This document shows, in pieces, positions 1-8,996 of a DNA stretch of 64,000 bases (position 1 is the first letter of the stretch; each line of letters begins with the position of its first letter). The notes under the pieces were generated by a model. It made no database searches. It was not told where the DNA came from and saw only the letters and a program-made list of their open reading frames with translations. Both the position numbers and the translations under genes were made by a program. The DNA is taken from the NCBI RefSeq assembly GCF_014649755.1, contig NZ_BMTQ01000022.1, forward strand, positions 1-64,000. Direction: 5' to 3'. The DNA comes from Streptomyces litmocidini (GTDB taxonomy: Bacteria; Actinomycetota; Actinomycetes; Streptomycetales; Streptomycetaceae).

Positions 1-414
1 CTCGCCCCCGCCGACCTCGCCGGAGGCGGCGGCCTCGAAGAGGCCCTGCGCGCCCTCGCCGCCCGCGAGGCGACGGCCTTCCGGGTCGACGGGACCCCGG
101 TGCCGCTGCCCGACCGCGTGCAGGCGGCGCTGCTGCGGATCGCCCAGGGCGCCCTCGCCAACATCCGCGAGCACGCCGACGCCGACTCCGCCGCCCTCAC
201 CCTCACGTACCTCGACGACCAGGTGGTCCTGGACGTCGCCGACGACGGCCGCGGCTTCGACCCGGCGCTCGCGCGCGAGCGGGCCGAGCGGGGTCACGGC
301 CTGCCCGCGATGCGGGTGCGCGCCCAACAGCTCGGTGGCACCCTGACGGTCGAGTCCACCCCGGGCGAGGGCACGGTGCTCTCCGCCGCGATCCCGCTCC
401 CCCTGGAGTCCTGA
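1..414 (+). CDS. sensor histidine kinase, C-terminal part
   Basis: The frame is open from base 1, so only the last 137 codons of a gene that starts outside the window are visible. They form the ATP-binding domain of a NarL-type two-component kinase: an N-box at visible codons 53-59 (NIREHA), a G1 box at 81-87 (DDGRGFD) and a G2 box at 98-104 (GHGLPAM). The stop overlaps the ATG of the response regulator that follows (TGATG), so the two are translationally coupled and are probably a cognate pair. The stimulus cannot be told because the sensor half is missing. Confidence 0.9.
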   Translation, partial: LAPADLAGGGGLEEALRALAAREATAFRVDGTPVPLPDRVQAALLRIAQGALANIREHADADSAALTLTYLDDQVVLDVADDGRGFDPALARERAERGHGLPAMRVRAQQLGGTLTVESTPGEGTVLSAAIPLPLES

Positions 415-1034
415 TGTCCGTACGGATCCTCCTCTGCGACGACCACGTCGTCGTCCGCGCCGGCCTGCTCGCGCTGCTCGGCAGCACCCCCGACATCGAG
501 GTGGTGGGCGAGGCGGGCAGCGGCGAGGAGGCCGTCGCGATGGCGGCGAAGCTCAAGCCGGACGTCGTCCTGATGGACCTCCAGCTCGGCGCGGGCATCG
601 ACGGCGTGGAGGCGACCCGGCGGATCGCGCCCACCGGCGTCCACGTCCTGGTCCTCACCACGTACGACACGGACGCGGACATCACGCGGGCGATCGAGGC
701 GGGTGCGACGGGCTACCTGCTGAAGGCCGAGCGGCCCGAGGAGCTGTTCGCCGCGATCCACTCCGCCGCCCAGGGCCGCACGGCCCTCTCCCCGCCGGTC
801 GCCAGCCGGGTCATGGACCGCATGCGGGGCGCGGCGGGCCCCTCGCTCACCGACCGGGAGCGGGACATCCTCGGACAGCTGGGGCGCGGCCTCGGCAACC
901 GGGAGATCGCGCGGGCGCTGTTCATCAGCGAGGCGACGGTGAAGACGCACCTCGGCCGCATCTACGCCAAGCTCGGCGTCGACACCCGGGCCGGCGCGGT
1001 CGCGGTGGCGAAGGAACGCCGACTGCTGCCGTAG
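414..1034 (+). CDS. NarL/FixJ-family response regulator
   Basis: A 206-residue response regulator. The receiver domain (about 1-120) has the acidic pocket D9-D10, phospho-acceptor D55 (VVLMDLQ), T82/T83 and K104. The C-terminal GerE/LuxR helix-turn-helix lies at about 140-200 (LTDRERDIL, then SEATVKTHLGRIYAKL). It should be phosphorylated by the kinase encoded just upstream and bind DNA as a dimer. The start codon overlaps the kinase stop, which fixes the start. Targets are unknown; the FAD monooxygenase downstream is one candidate. Confidence 0.93.
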   Translation: MSVRILLCDDHVVVRAGLLALLGSTPDIEVVGEAGSGEEAVAMAAKLKPDVVLMDLQLGAGIDGVEATRRIAPTGVHVLVLTTYDTDADITRAIEAGATGYLLKAERPEELFAAIHSAAQGRTALSPPVASRVMDRMRGAAGPSLTDRERDILGQLGRGLGNREIARALFISEATVKTHLGRIYAKLGVDTRAGAVAVAKERRLLP

Positions 1035-1140
1035 CCCGTTGGGCTGGCCCCCGGCGCCGTTCCCCGGCACCGCACGGCCTCCCACTGCTACCGTGCGTCG
1101 TCACTCGACCGCACGGTGTCATGTCTCAGTGGGAGCGCAC

Positions 1141-2346
1141 GTGAAGCTCGCGATCGTCGGCGGCGGACCCGCCGGCCTCTACCTCTCGATCCTGCTGAAG
1201 CGGCAGGATCCGTCCCACGACATCACCGTGTACGAACGGAACCCGGCGGGCTCCACGTACGGCTGGGGCGTGACGTACTGGGCGGGGCTCCTCGACAAGC
1301 TGCGCGCCGGCGACCCCGAGTCCGCGGCCGCCGTCGCCGAGGCGTCCGTGACCTGGACCGACGGGGTCGCCATCGTCCGCGACGAGCGGACCGTCCACCG
1401 CGGCGACGCGGGCTTCGGCATCGGACGGCGACGGATGCTCGCACTGCTCGCCGACCGCGCCGAGGACCTCGGCGTACGGGTCGGGTTCGAGCACGGCATC
1501 CCCGGCCCGGACGCGCCCGAACTGGCCGGCGCGGGCCTGGTCGTCGCCGCCGACGGCGTCAACAGCGCGCTCCGCGAGGCGCACGCCGACCACTTCGGCA
1601 GCGAGGTCACCAGCGGCCGCAACCAGTACATCTGGCTCGGCACCACCAAGGTCTTCGACTCCTTCAGCTTCGCCTTCAAGGAGACCGAGCACGGCTGGAT
1701 CTGGTGCTACGCCTACGGCTTCAGCGGCGAGCGCTCCACCTGCGTCGTCGAGTGCTCCCCGGAGACCTGGACCGGCCTCGGCCTCGACACGCGCGGCGAG
1801 GCCGACAGCCTGAACCTCCTGGAGAAGCTCTTCCACGACCTCCTCGACGGGCACGAGCTGATCGGCCGCGAACGCGCCGACGACGCCGCCCGCTGGCTGA
1901 CCTTCCGCACCCTCACCAACCGGGTCTGGCACCGGGACAACCTCGTCCTCCTCGGCGACGCCGCCCACACCACCCACTACTCGATCGGCGCGGGCACCAC
2001 CCTCGCCCTGGAGGACGCGCTCGTCCTCGCGGACGTCCTGCGCGCCCCCGGCGACCTCGACGCCGCCCTCACCGCGTACGGCAGGCGCCGGCGCGCCGAA
2101 CTCGTCTCCGCGCAGAGCGCCGCCCGCTACAGCGCCCAGTGGTACGAGAACCTCCCGCGCTACATGAACCTGGAACCGGCCAAGATGTTCGCGCTCCTCG
2201 GCCAGCGCCACTCACCGCTGCTCCCGCACGTCCCGCCGCAGCTGTACTACCGGATCGACCGGGCCGCCGGACAACTGGAGCCCCTGCGCCGCCTCAAGCG
2301 CTGGCTGGGCCCCCGGGTGGCCCGGGCGGCGCACGGGCGCCGCTGA
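1141..2346 (+). CDS. FAD-dependent aromatic monooxygenase
   Basis: About 401 residues of a class A flavin monooxygenase. The N-terminus has the Rossmann dinucleotide motif GGGPAG (about 6-11), followed near 135-140 by VVAADGVNS and near 270 by the second FAD motif LVLLGDAAHTTH. The gene resembles salicylyl-CoA 5-hydroxylase/anthraniloyl-CoA monooxygenase-type enzymes, which would hydroxylate an aromatic ring with NAD(P)H and oxygen; the substrate is not visible. I chose the GTG at 1141 because GGGAG precedes it and the Rossmann strand starts at once; an upstream ATG at 1039 would add 34 non-conserved residues. Confidence 0.82.
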   Translation: MKLAIVGGGPAGLYLSILLKRQDPSHDITVYERNPAGSTYGWGVTYWAGLLDKLRAGDPESAAAVAEASVTWTDGVAIVRDERTVHRGDAGFGIGRRRMLALLADRAEDLGVRVGFEHGIPGPDAPELAGAGLVVAADGVNSALREAHADHFGSEVTSGRNQYIWLGTTKVFDSFSFAFKETEHGWIWCYAYGFSGERSTCVVECSPETWTGLGLDTRGEADSLNLLEKLFHDLLDGHELIGRERADDAARWLTFRTLTNRVWHRDNLVLLGDAAHTTHYSIGAGTTLALEDALVLADVLRAPGDLDAALTAYGRRRRAELVSAQSAARYSAQWYENLPRYMNLEPAKMFALLGQRHSPLLPHVPPQLYYRIDRAAGQLEPLRRLKRWLGPRVARAAHGRR

Positions 2347-2359
2347 GCCCCGCACCGGC

Positions 2360-3166
2360 TCACACGTCCCGGCGGTGGACGGCGAGGAAGGCCACCGTCA
2401 CGGCGCCCGCCGCCCAGGCCGCGTACACGGTCCACGCCCCGCCGGCGGTCCACGGATGGTCCACCGGCACCGGCGACACCCCGACCTCGGTGAGCCGCTT
2501 CCACGCCCCCTGCGGCAGGGCGTGCAGGAACACCGCGCCCCAGCGGTTGCGCTCGTCCATCAGGGCCGGCAGCAGGAGCAGCACACCGGTCAGGGAGACG
2601 ATCGTCGTCGCGGTGTGCCGCAGCAGCGCCCCGAGGCCGAAGCCGGCGAGGGCGCACACCGGAGCGAGGAGCGCCGACGCGGCGACGGCCCGCAGCACGC
2701 CTTCGTCGCCGATCGCCATGCCGACGTCCCGGCCGTCGAGCACGGCCTGCGTGACGGCGAACGAGACCCCGGCGACCAGCGCGCCGTACGCCAGCATCAC
2801 GGTGGCGAGGACGAGCGTCTTCGCCGCGACGACGGACCGGCGGGCCGGGACGGCCGCGAAGGTCGTCCGGATCTGACCCGTGCCGTACTCACCGACGATC
2901 ACCAGCGCTCCGATCGAGCCGGTCGCGAGGGTGAAGACCATGGCCCCGCCGAGCGTGAACGCGTCGCGCATCGCCCAGACCGGCACGAAGAGCTCCTTGA
3001 TGCCGTCCGAGTAGTTCGGGTAGTTGCGGTGGTCGGCGAGGGTCGCGTTGAGGTTGACGCCGAGGACGGCGACCGCGCCGACGGCGAAGGCCCAGGGCGT
3101 GGAGCGGAGCGACCACAGTTTCGTCCACTCGGCTGCGAGCAGGTCGCGGAAACGGGCGTGCGGCAT
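2360..3166 (-). CDS. ABC-2 type transporter permease
   Basis: A 268-residue membrane protein with about six hydrophobic segments, starting with a typical ABC-2 permease N-terminus (FRDLLAAEWTKLWSLRSTPWA). Its ATG overlaps the stop of the ATP-binding subunit (ATGA at 3166), so the two are made together as one exporter. The downstream gene pair is a two-component system, a frequent partner of such exporters, suggesting a role in export of a drug, peptide or lipid. The substrate is not predictable. Confidence 0.88.
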   Translation of the reverse strand: MPHARFRDLLAAEWTKLWSLRSTPWAFAVGAVAVLGVNLNATLADHRNYPNYSDGIKELFVPVWAMRDAFTLGGAMVFTLATGSIGALVIVGEYGTGQIRTTFAAVPARRSVVAAKTLVLATVMLAYGALVAGVSFAVTQAVLDGRDVGMAIGDEGVLRAVAASALLAPVCALAGFGLGALLRHTATTIVSLTGVLLLLPALMDERNRWGAVFLHALPQGAWKRLTEVGVSPVPVDHPWTAGGAWTVYAAWAAGAVTVAFLAVHRRDV

Positions 3167-4200
3167 CAGCGGTACTCCACACTGTCGGCGGTGAGCTCCA
3201 TGAACGTCTCTTCGAGGGAGGAGGCGTGCGCGGTCAGTTCGGCGAGCGGGATGCCGTGCCGGAAGGCGAGGAGGCCGATCCGGTCCGCGTCGGCCCCGGT
3301 CACGGCGAGGCGTCCTCCTCGGTGCCGCACGGTCGCCCCCTCGGCCTCCAGGGCGTCGACGAGGCTCCGGGCGGCCGCCGGGTCGGCCGTCCGCACGGTC
3401 ACGCTCCGGCGGGTGCCGCGCGCGGCGAAGGCGGCCACGCTCTCGGCCGCGATGAGCCGGCCGCGGCCGATGACGACGAGGTCGTCGGCGGTGTGTTCCA
3501 TCTCGCTCATCAGATGGCTGGAGACGAACACCGTCCGGCCCTCGGCGGCGAGCCGCCGGAACAGCCCCCGCGCCCACAGGACGCCCTCCGGATCCAGGCC
3601 GTTGACCGGCTCGTCGAAAAGGAGCACGGGTGGGTCGCCGAGCAACGCGGCGGCGATGCCGAGGCGTTGCCTCATGCCGAGCGAGTAACCGCCGATCCGC
3701 CGCCGCCCCGCCCCGCCGAGCCCGACCTCGTCGAGGACCTCGCCGACCCGACGGCGCGGAATGCCGTTGGTGCGGGCGAGCGCCACCAGATGCGCTTCGG
3801 CGGTCCGGCCGCCGTGCACGTCGTGCGCGTCGAGCAGCGCACCGACGTGCCGCAGCCCGCGCGGCAGCTCCCGGAACCGCCGCCCGTCGACGGTGGCCGT
3901 CCCGGACGTCGGCTCGTTCAGCCCCAGGATCAGCCGCAGGGCCGTCGACTTCCCGGCCCCGTTGGGCCCGAGGAAGCCGGTCACCCGCCCGGGCTTCACG
4001 CTGAAGCTGAGCCGATCGACGGCGAGACGACCGGCGGCGGGGCGGTCGGCGGCGGGGCCCGTATCGGCCCCGGGGGCGGCGGCGGACACCGTACGGCCGG
4101 CGGCGGGACCGGCGGTGGACGCCGGTCGACGGATCCCGCCGACGCGCCGGAACCGGCTCGGACGGCCGTAGCGCTTGGTCAGTTCGTGGACTTCGATCAT
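3166..4200 (-). CDS. ABC transporter ATP-binding protein with N-terminal insert
   Basis: A 344-residue ATPase subunit of the exporter. Walker A is GPNGAGKST at 78-86, the signature is close to YSLGMRQR, Walker B is LLFDEP, and the switch region reads VFVSSHLM. It is odd in one respect: between LTKRYG (7-12) and AVDRLSFSV (60-68), normally separated by a few residues, sit about 46 residues of Ala/Gly/Pro/Arg-rich sequence (DNA 4027-4164). The frame is intact, so this is an in-frame expansion. The rest matches bacitracin- or antibiotic-type exporter ATPases. The start is the first Met before the conserved strand. Confidence 0.9.
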   Translation of the reverse strand: MIEVHELTKRYGRPSRFRRVGGIRRPASTAGPAAGRTVSAAAPGADTGPAADRPAAGRLAVDRLSFSVKPGRVTGFLGPNGAGKSTALRLILGLNEPTSGTATVDGRRFRELPRGLRHVGALLDAHDVHGGRTAEAHLVALARTNGIPRRRVGEVLDEVGLGGAGRRRIGGYSLGMRQRLGIAAALLGDPPVLLFDEPVNGLDPEGVLWARGLFRRLAAEGRTVFVSSHLMSEMEHTADDLVVIGRGRLIAAESVAAFAARGTRRSVTVRTADPAAARSLVDALEAEGATVRHRGGRLAVTGADADRIGLLAFRHGIPLAELTAHASSLEETFMELTADSVEYR

Positions 4201-4319
4201 GCGACCCACGGTGACCGTCCGGCACCCCCCGGCACATCGGCCCGGCGGCCACAACCCGCCCGAGGGGGCAGCCCGGAGGCGTACGCCCGCAGGGCGATGT
4301 CCCGGCGTACGGCCACGCC

Positions 4320-4325
4320 TACGAT
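4320..4325 (+). promoter_or_regulatory. -10 hexamer of a leaderless promoter
   Basis: TACGAT ends seven bases before the ATG at 4333, the usual spacing for a Streptomyces transcript that starts at its own start codon. It supports 4333 rather than the in-frame ATG at 4297. No good -35 is visible. Confidence 0.5.
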
Positions 4326-4332
4326 CGGGGCC

Positions 4333-5508
4333 ATGCCCGCCACCCCGACCGACCGCCCGCCCCACGACCGGGTGGCGGCGACCCTCGCCTGGGGCACGGC
4401 CGTCGCCCACCCCCTCCTGTTCCTCGCCGGCCTCCGGACCGGCCCGTACCGCCCCACCGAGCTGCGGTTCTTCCTCACCGCCGTCGCCGTGGGCCTGACA
4501 CTGCCCCTGGTGCGCCGCAACCCGCCCGCCGCGCTCGGACTGCTGCTCGCCGGAATGCTCGCGGCGGCGACGACCCGCCCGGACGCCGTGTTCCTCTACC
4601 TTCCGGTCCTCGCCGCCGACGCCGTCGTCGGCCGGATCGCCCTCCTGTACCCGCTCCGGATCCTGCTGCCCACCGCCCTCGGCGCGCTCGGCGCCCAGAT
4701 CGCGGCCGCGACCTACACCACCTCGGGGCAGGACGTCTTCGTCAGCACCGTCGTGGCCCTCGCGCTCGCCCTGCTCACCGCCGGACTCCTCGGCCGGTCC
4801 GTACGCGAACGGCGCAGCCACGCGGCGGAGTTGCGCGTCGCGACCGCCGCCGAGGCCGTCGCCGCCGAACGGCTCAGGATCGCCCGTGAACTGCACGACG
4901 TCGTCGCGCACAGCATCGGCGTCATCGCCATCCAGGCGGGCGTCGGCCGCCGGGTCATCGACACCCGGCCCGCCGAGGCCCGCAACGCCCTCGCCACCAT
5001 CGAGACCACCGGCCGGGAGACCCTCGCCGGTCTGCGCCGCACCCTGGGCGCGCTGCGCGGTGCCGCCGCCGACGGCCGCCCCGCACCCCGCGACCCGGCG
5101 CCCGGCCTCGCCGACCTGGAACGGCTCGCCGCCTCCACGGCGGACGCGGGGGTACGGGTCGAACTGCGGCACCTCGGCAACCCCGACGTGTCGCTCCCGC
5201 CGGAGGTCGACCTCGCCGCGTACCGGATCGTGCAGGAGTCCCTCACCAACGTCGTCCGGCACGCGGCCGTCCCCACCTGCCGGGTGACGGTGGAGCGGCG
5301 CGCCGACACCCTGCTCGTCGAGATCGCCGACGACGGCCGCGGCACGCCCTGCGCGGAGCCCGGCGGCGGCTACGGCCTCGTCGGGATGCGCGAACGCGCC
5401 GCGCTCCTCGGCGGCAGCCTCAGCGCGGGCCCCCGGCCCGGCGGCGGCTTCCACGTCACGGCACTGCTGCCGCTGCCCGACCTCCTGGAAGGAACCCCCG
5501 CCCCGTGA
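4333..5508 (+). CDS. DesK-like sensor histidine kinase
   Basis: A 391-residue membrane kinase. The first 155 residues contain about five or six transmembrane segments with no large extracellular loop. A short coiled linker leads to the HisKA_3 domain with the phospho-acceptor H188 in RELHDVVAHS, and the HATPase_c domain follows (NVVRHA near 305, DDGRG near 335, GLVGMRERA near 350). This layout suggests sensing within the membrane. Its stop overlaps the GTG of the response regulator (GTGA), so they form one unit. It lies divergent to the ABC exporter, which it may control. Confidence 0.92.
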   Translation: MPATPTDRPPHDRVAATLAWGTAVAHPLLFLAGLRTGPYRPTELRFFLTAVAVGLTLPLVRRNPPAALGLLLAGMLAAATTRPDAVFLYLPVLAADAVVGRIALLYPLRILLPTALGALGAQIAAATYTTSGQDVFVSTVVALALALLTAGLLGRSVRERRSHAAELRVATAAEAVAAERLRIARELHDVVAHSIGVIAIQAGVGRRVIDTRPAEARNALATIETTGRETLAGLRRTLGALRGAAADGRPAPRDPAPGLADLERLAASTADAGVRVELRHLGNPDVSLPPEVDLAAYRIVQESLTNVVRHAAVPTCRVTVERRADTLLVEIADDGRGTPCAEPGGGYGLVGMRERAALLGGSLSAGPRPGGGFHVTALLPLPDLLEGTPAP

Positions 5509-6167
5509 GTCCCCGCATCCGCGTCCTCCTCGTCGACGACCAGCCACTGGTCCGGGCCGGGCTGCGCGTCCTCATGGCCGACACCCCCGACCTCGAGGTC
5601 GTCGGCGAGGCCGGCTCCGGCACGGAGGCGGTCGCCCTGTCCCGGAACCTCGGGCCCGACGTGGTGCTGATGGACGTGCGGATGCCCGGCATGGACGGCA
5701 TCGAGGCCACCCGGATCGTCACGGCGGGACCCGGGGCGCCGCGCGTCCTCGTCCTGACCACCTTCGACGACGACGCGTACGTGTACGGCGCGCTCCGCTC
5801 CGGTGCGAGCGGCTTCCTCGTCAAGGACATGGCCCTCGACGACATCCTCCACGCGATCCGGGTGGTGGCCTCCGGCGACGCCCTGATCGCACCGGGCGTG
5901 ACCCGCCGCCTGATCCAGGAGTTCGCGGCGCGCCCGGAACCCCGGGCGGTCCGGGGCGTGCCGCGCGGCCTCGACGGGGTCACCGAACGCGAACGGGAGG
6001 TCCTCGCCCTCGTCGGCCGGGGCCTCTCGAACGGCGAGATCGCGGAACGGCTCCACATCAGCGCGGCCACCGCGAAGGCGCACGTGGCGCGCCTCCTCTC
6101 CAAGCTGGACGCGCGCGACCGGGTGCAGCTGGTGATCCTCGCGTACGAGACGGAGCTGGTGCCGTGA
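5505..6167 (+). CDS. NarL/FixJ-family response regulator
   Basis: A 220-residue regulator. The receiver has D11-D12, phospho-acceptor D57 (VVLMDVRMPGMDG), T86 and K107. The LuxR-type helix-turn-helix occupies about 150-215 (VTEREREVLALV, then SAATAKAHVARLLSKL). The GTG start overlaps the kinase TGA by four bases. Likely target: the neighbouring exporter operon on the opposite strand, by analogy with similar clusters. Confidence 0.93.
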   Translation: MSPRIRVLLVDDQPLVRAGLRVLMADTPDLEVVGEAGSGTEAVALSRNLGPDVVLMDVRMPGMDGIEATRIVTAGPGAPRVLVLTTFDDDAYVYGALRSGASGFLVKDMALDDILHAIRVVASGDALIAPGVTRRLIQEFAARPEPRAVRGVPRGLDGVTEREREVLALVGRGLSNGEIAERLHISAATAKAHVARLLSKLDARDRVQLVILAYETELVP

Positions 6168-6180
6168 CACCATCGGTCCC

Positions 6181-6681
6181 GTGCTCGACATCGGCTACTC
6201 CCTCTCGCGTCGCTTCCCCGACCCGCCGCAGACCGACTACCGCCACGCGGACGTCCACGCCCTGCGCCACGACCTGTTCTGCGGGGACGTGTACCTCGCC
6301 GACACGGAGACCGACCGCGAGGTGTCCACGTCCTGGGGATGGGTGCCGGTGCTCGACTTCGCGTGGGCGCTGTGCGACATCGTCGAGCAGCTCGACCGGG
6401 ACCCGCGCGGCAGCCGCGCCGCGCAGCCGCAGTACGCGGAGCTCGACTTCACCGAGTCCACGGACCGGATGCTCTTCGAGCGCCGCTTCGGATGGGTGGA
6501 CGTCGAGGCCGACTGGATGCCGGGCGACGAGCCGCCGGTCACCTTCAACCACGCCGAGCTGCGGCGCGAGGCGCGGGACTTCCTGCACGACCTGATCGCG
6601 GACCTCACGGACATGCACGAGGGCCTGGCGGACAACCCCGCCATCTGGACCCTCCAGTCCCGCTTCCCCCGCCTGCCCTAG
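6181..6681 (+). CDS. uncharacterised protein
   Basis: A soluble, acidic 166-residue protein rich in Asp, Glu and Trp, with no motif I can name. The GTG at 6181 follows CACCAT (6168-6173) by seven bases, suggesting a leaderless transcript separate from the regulator that ends at 6167. The composition and codon use are typical of a genuine Streptomyces gene. Function unknown. Confidence 0.75.
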   Translation: MLDIGYSLSRRFPDPPQTDYRHADVHALRHDLFCGDVYLADTETDREVSTSWGWVPVLDFAWALCDIVEQLDRDPRGSRAAQPQYAELDFTESTDRMLFERRFGWVDVEADWMPGDEPPVTFNHAELRREARDFLHDLIADLTDMHEGLADNPAIWTLQSRFPRLP

Positions 6682-6787
6682 CCCGCGTACGGGACGGCGG
6701 GACGGCATCCCCCGTACGGGCACCGTTCCGTCCCCACGCCCCCCGTTGTGGGCGCGCCCTGCTGGGCGGCGCCCCTTCCGCCACCGC

Positions 6788-6940
6788 CGTGTGGGCGCGC
6801 GCCCGCCGGGGCCGGTCCCCCTGCCCGTGTGGGCAATCGTCCCGCCGGGCGAGGGGGGTCCCCCTGCTCGCCCCAGCGGAACGACTGCCCACAACAGGGC
6901 GCGAGGGGGCACCGCCCCGGCGGGCGCGCGCCCACGACGG
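6788..6940. repeat. nested inverted-repeat island
   Basis: The intergenic gap of about 320 bases holds nested inverted repeats. The outer arms are 6788-6813 and 6915-6940, nearly perfect over 24 bases; the inner arms are 6828-6853 and 6868-6893, built on TGTGGGCAATCGT and its complement. A further half-site (TTGTGGGCGCGCCC) starts near 6745. Similar GTGGGCA-type palindromes occur between convergent genes in Streptomyces genomes. It may act as a bidirectional terminator for the convergent genes on either side. Confidence 0.7.
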
Positions 6941-7002
6941 GGGGCGCGGGAGCGGGCACCGTCCCCGGGGTGCCCGCACGCGGCGGGCGCCGCAGGCCGG
7001 GG

Positions 7003-7671
7003 TCACCCCTCCACCCGCACCCCCAGCCACGCCGCCAGCACCGGTGCCAGGTCCAGGAGTTGCGTCGCGGAGATCACCGCGCCCGCCAGGGACTCCACCC
7101 CCCGCGCGATCTCGAGGCGCTGCACCCCCCGCAGGTCCACGTCCGTGAGCCGCGCCCCCGTGAAGTCCACGCCCGTGAGCACGCAGTCCACGAACTCGAC
7201 CCGCTCCAGGACCGCGCCCCCGAAGTCCGGCTCGCTCAGCACGCAGCCCTCGAAGACGACGTCCTTCAGCTTCGCCGCCCGCAGGTTGAGGTAGTCGCTC
7301 TTGCCGCCCCGGACGACGACCCGCTCCAGGACCGCCCCGTGCAGCTGCGCCCCGCCGAGCCGCGCCTCCACGAGTTCCACGTCCCGCAGCTGCGCCCCGG
7401 CGAGCTCGGTGCCCACCCCCCGTACCCCCGTCAGCACCGAGTCGAGGAACCGCGCCCCCGTGAGCCGCGTGCCGTCGAGCCCGCACTCGCGCAGCGCGCA
7501 ATCCAGGAACCGGGCTCCTTCCCCCGACTGGCCCGCCAGGTCGAGCCCGGCCAGTTCGAGGCCGTCGTAGTCCCCGTCCGGTGCGAGCCCGCCGCCGTAC
7601 GCCTCCAGGGGCGGCAGCCGGACCTCCGGCCGCCGTGCCCCCGCCACCTTCTTCTTGCGTGTCGCCGCCAT
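7003..7671 (-). CDS. pentapeptide-repeat protein
   Basis: A 222-residue protein. After a basic N-terminus (ATRKKK), residues about 38-195 form tandem pentapeptides of the A(D/N)LXX kind (for example LDLAG, ARFLD, AQLRD, AVLER, ARLTD), which fold into a right-handed quadrilateral beta-helix. Some family members mimic DNA and shield gyrase, but the family is functionally broad and no gyrase-specific feature is seen. It is divergent from the oxidoreductase at 7768. Confidence 0.85.
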   Translation of the reverse strand: MAATRKKKVAGARRPEVRLPPLEAYGGGLAPDGDYDGLELAGLDLAGQSGEGARFLDCALRECGLDGTRLTGARFLDSVLTGVRGVGTELAGAQLRDVELVEARLGGAQLHGAVLERVVVRGGKSDYLNLRAAKLKDVVFEGCVLSEPDFGGAVLERVEFVDCVLTGVDFTGARLTDVDLRGVQRLEIARGVESLAGAVISATQLLDLAPVLAAWLGVRVEG

Positions 7672-7767
7672 GCCCCCATCGTGAGGTACGCCACTGACAA
7701 CGCCCCGATGTCACATCCCGGGCCCCGCCGTCCGTCCCCGCTGTGAGACCGACACGAGGAGACGGAC

Positions 7768-8946
7768 ATGCGGAAGCTCACGATCATCGGCGGCGGCTTC
7801 GCCGGACTGACCGCCGCCCTCACGGCCGCCGAGGCCGGCACCGAGGTGACCGTCCACGAGGCGCACCGGACGCTCGGCGGCCGCGCGCGGACGGCCGACG
7901 GCCCGTACCGCACGAACGAGGGCCCGCACGCCCTCTACAGCGGCGGCCCCCACTGGACCTGGCTGAAGCAGCGCGGCCTCCTCGGCCCGCTCGCCGCGCT
8001 GCCGGCCGCCGAGGCCCTCCGGTTCCGCTTCCACCGCGACGGCGCCCTGCGCCGCACCCCGCCGTTCGGCCTGTTGCGCCAGGCCCGCCGTAAGGCCGAA
8101 CAGGCCCCGGTGGAGCTCGACTTCCACACCTGGGCGACGGGCCTCGCGGGCGAGCGCACCGCGCGCGTGGCCGCGGCGTACAGCGGGGTCGCCCTCTTCC
8201 ACCACGATCCCGGCTCCCTCTCGGCCCGCTTCGTGCAGGAGCGGCTGCACCGGGCCGCCGCCCTGCCGCCCGAGGCGCACTACGTCCGGGGAGGCTGGGG
8301 CGAGTTGATCGAGCGGATGGCCACGCGCGCGCGTGAACTGGGCGTACGGATCGAGACCTCGTCCCGGGTCGACGCCCTGCCGCTCGGCGGCGGTCCGGTG
8401 ATCGTCGCGACCGCCCTGCCGGCGGCCGCCCGGCTCCTCGGCGACCCGTCGCTGGCCTGGGAGGGCGGCCGCACGGTCCTGTTCGACCTGGCGCTGCGCC
8501 GGCGGAAGGGCGACCCGTTCGTGGTCTCCGACCTGGACGCGCCGGGCTGGATCGAGCGGTTCACGGCGCAGGACCCCTCGCTGGCCCCCGCGGGACGGCA
8601 GCTGATCCAGGCGCAGTTGCCGATCGGCCCCGACGCGTCGAAGGCGGACGGCGTCGCCCATGCGGAACGGCTGCTCGACCTCGGCTTCCCGGGCTGGCGG
8701 GAGCGGACGGTGTGGCGTCGGGAGTCCGTCTCCCAGGGCCGTACGGGAGCGGTGGACCGCCCGGGCACGACCTGGCGCGACCGGCCGGCCGTCGACCGGG
8801 GCGACGGGGTGTACCTGGTGGGGGACGGGGTGGCGGCGCCGGGCGTGCTGTCGGAGGTGTCGTTCACGAGCGCGGTCGAGGCGGTGTCGCTGGCCCTGCG
8901 CGCGGACCTCCCGCTGAGGCGCCGCCTTGACCTCGAGCGCGCTTGA
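7768..8946 (+). CDS. NAD(P)/FAD-dependent oxidoreductase, phytoene-desaturase-like
   Basis: A 392-residue flavoprotein. The N-terminus has GGGFAGLTAAL (8-18) and a glycine-rich LGGRART motif (about 36-42) typical of the amine-oxidase/phytoene-desaturase superfamily; the C-terminus has the FAD-closing segment GDGVAAPGVLSEVSF (about 355-369). The DNA carries GAGGAGACGG before the ATG. No carotenoid or terpene genes are adjacent, so the substrate is unknown. Confidence 0.8.
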   Translation: MRKLTIIGGGFAGLTAALTAAEAGTEVTVHEAHRTLGGRARTADGPYRTNEGPHALYSGGPHWTWLKQRGLLGPLAALPAAEALRFRFHRDGALRRTPPFGLLRQARRKAEQAPVELDFHTWATGLAGERTARVAAAYSGVALFHHDPGSLSARFVQERLHRAAALPPEAHYVRGGWGELIERMATRARELGVRIETSSRVDALPLGGGPVIVATALPAAARLLGDPSLAWEGGRTVLFDLALRRRKGDPFVVSDLDAPGWIERFTAQDPSLAPAGRQLIQAQLPIGPDASKADGVAHAERLLDLGFPGWRERTVWRRESVSQGRTGAVDRPGTTWRDRPAVDRGDGVYLVGDGVAAPGVLSEVSFTSAVEAVSLALRADLPLRRRLDLERA

Positions 8947-8996
8947 GGTCGGAGGCTGGGCACTCCGGTCCATCCGCACAACGACAGGGGAACGCC

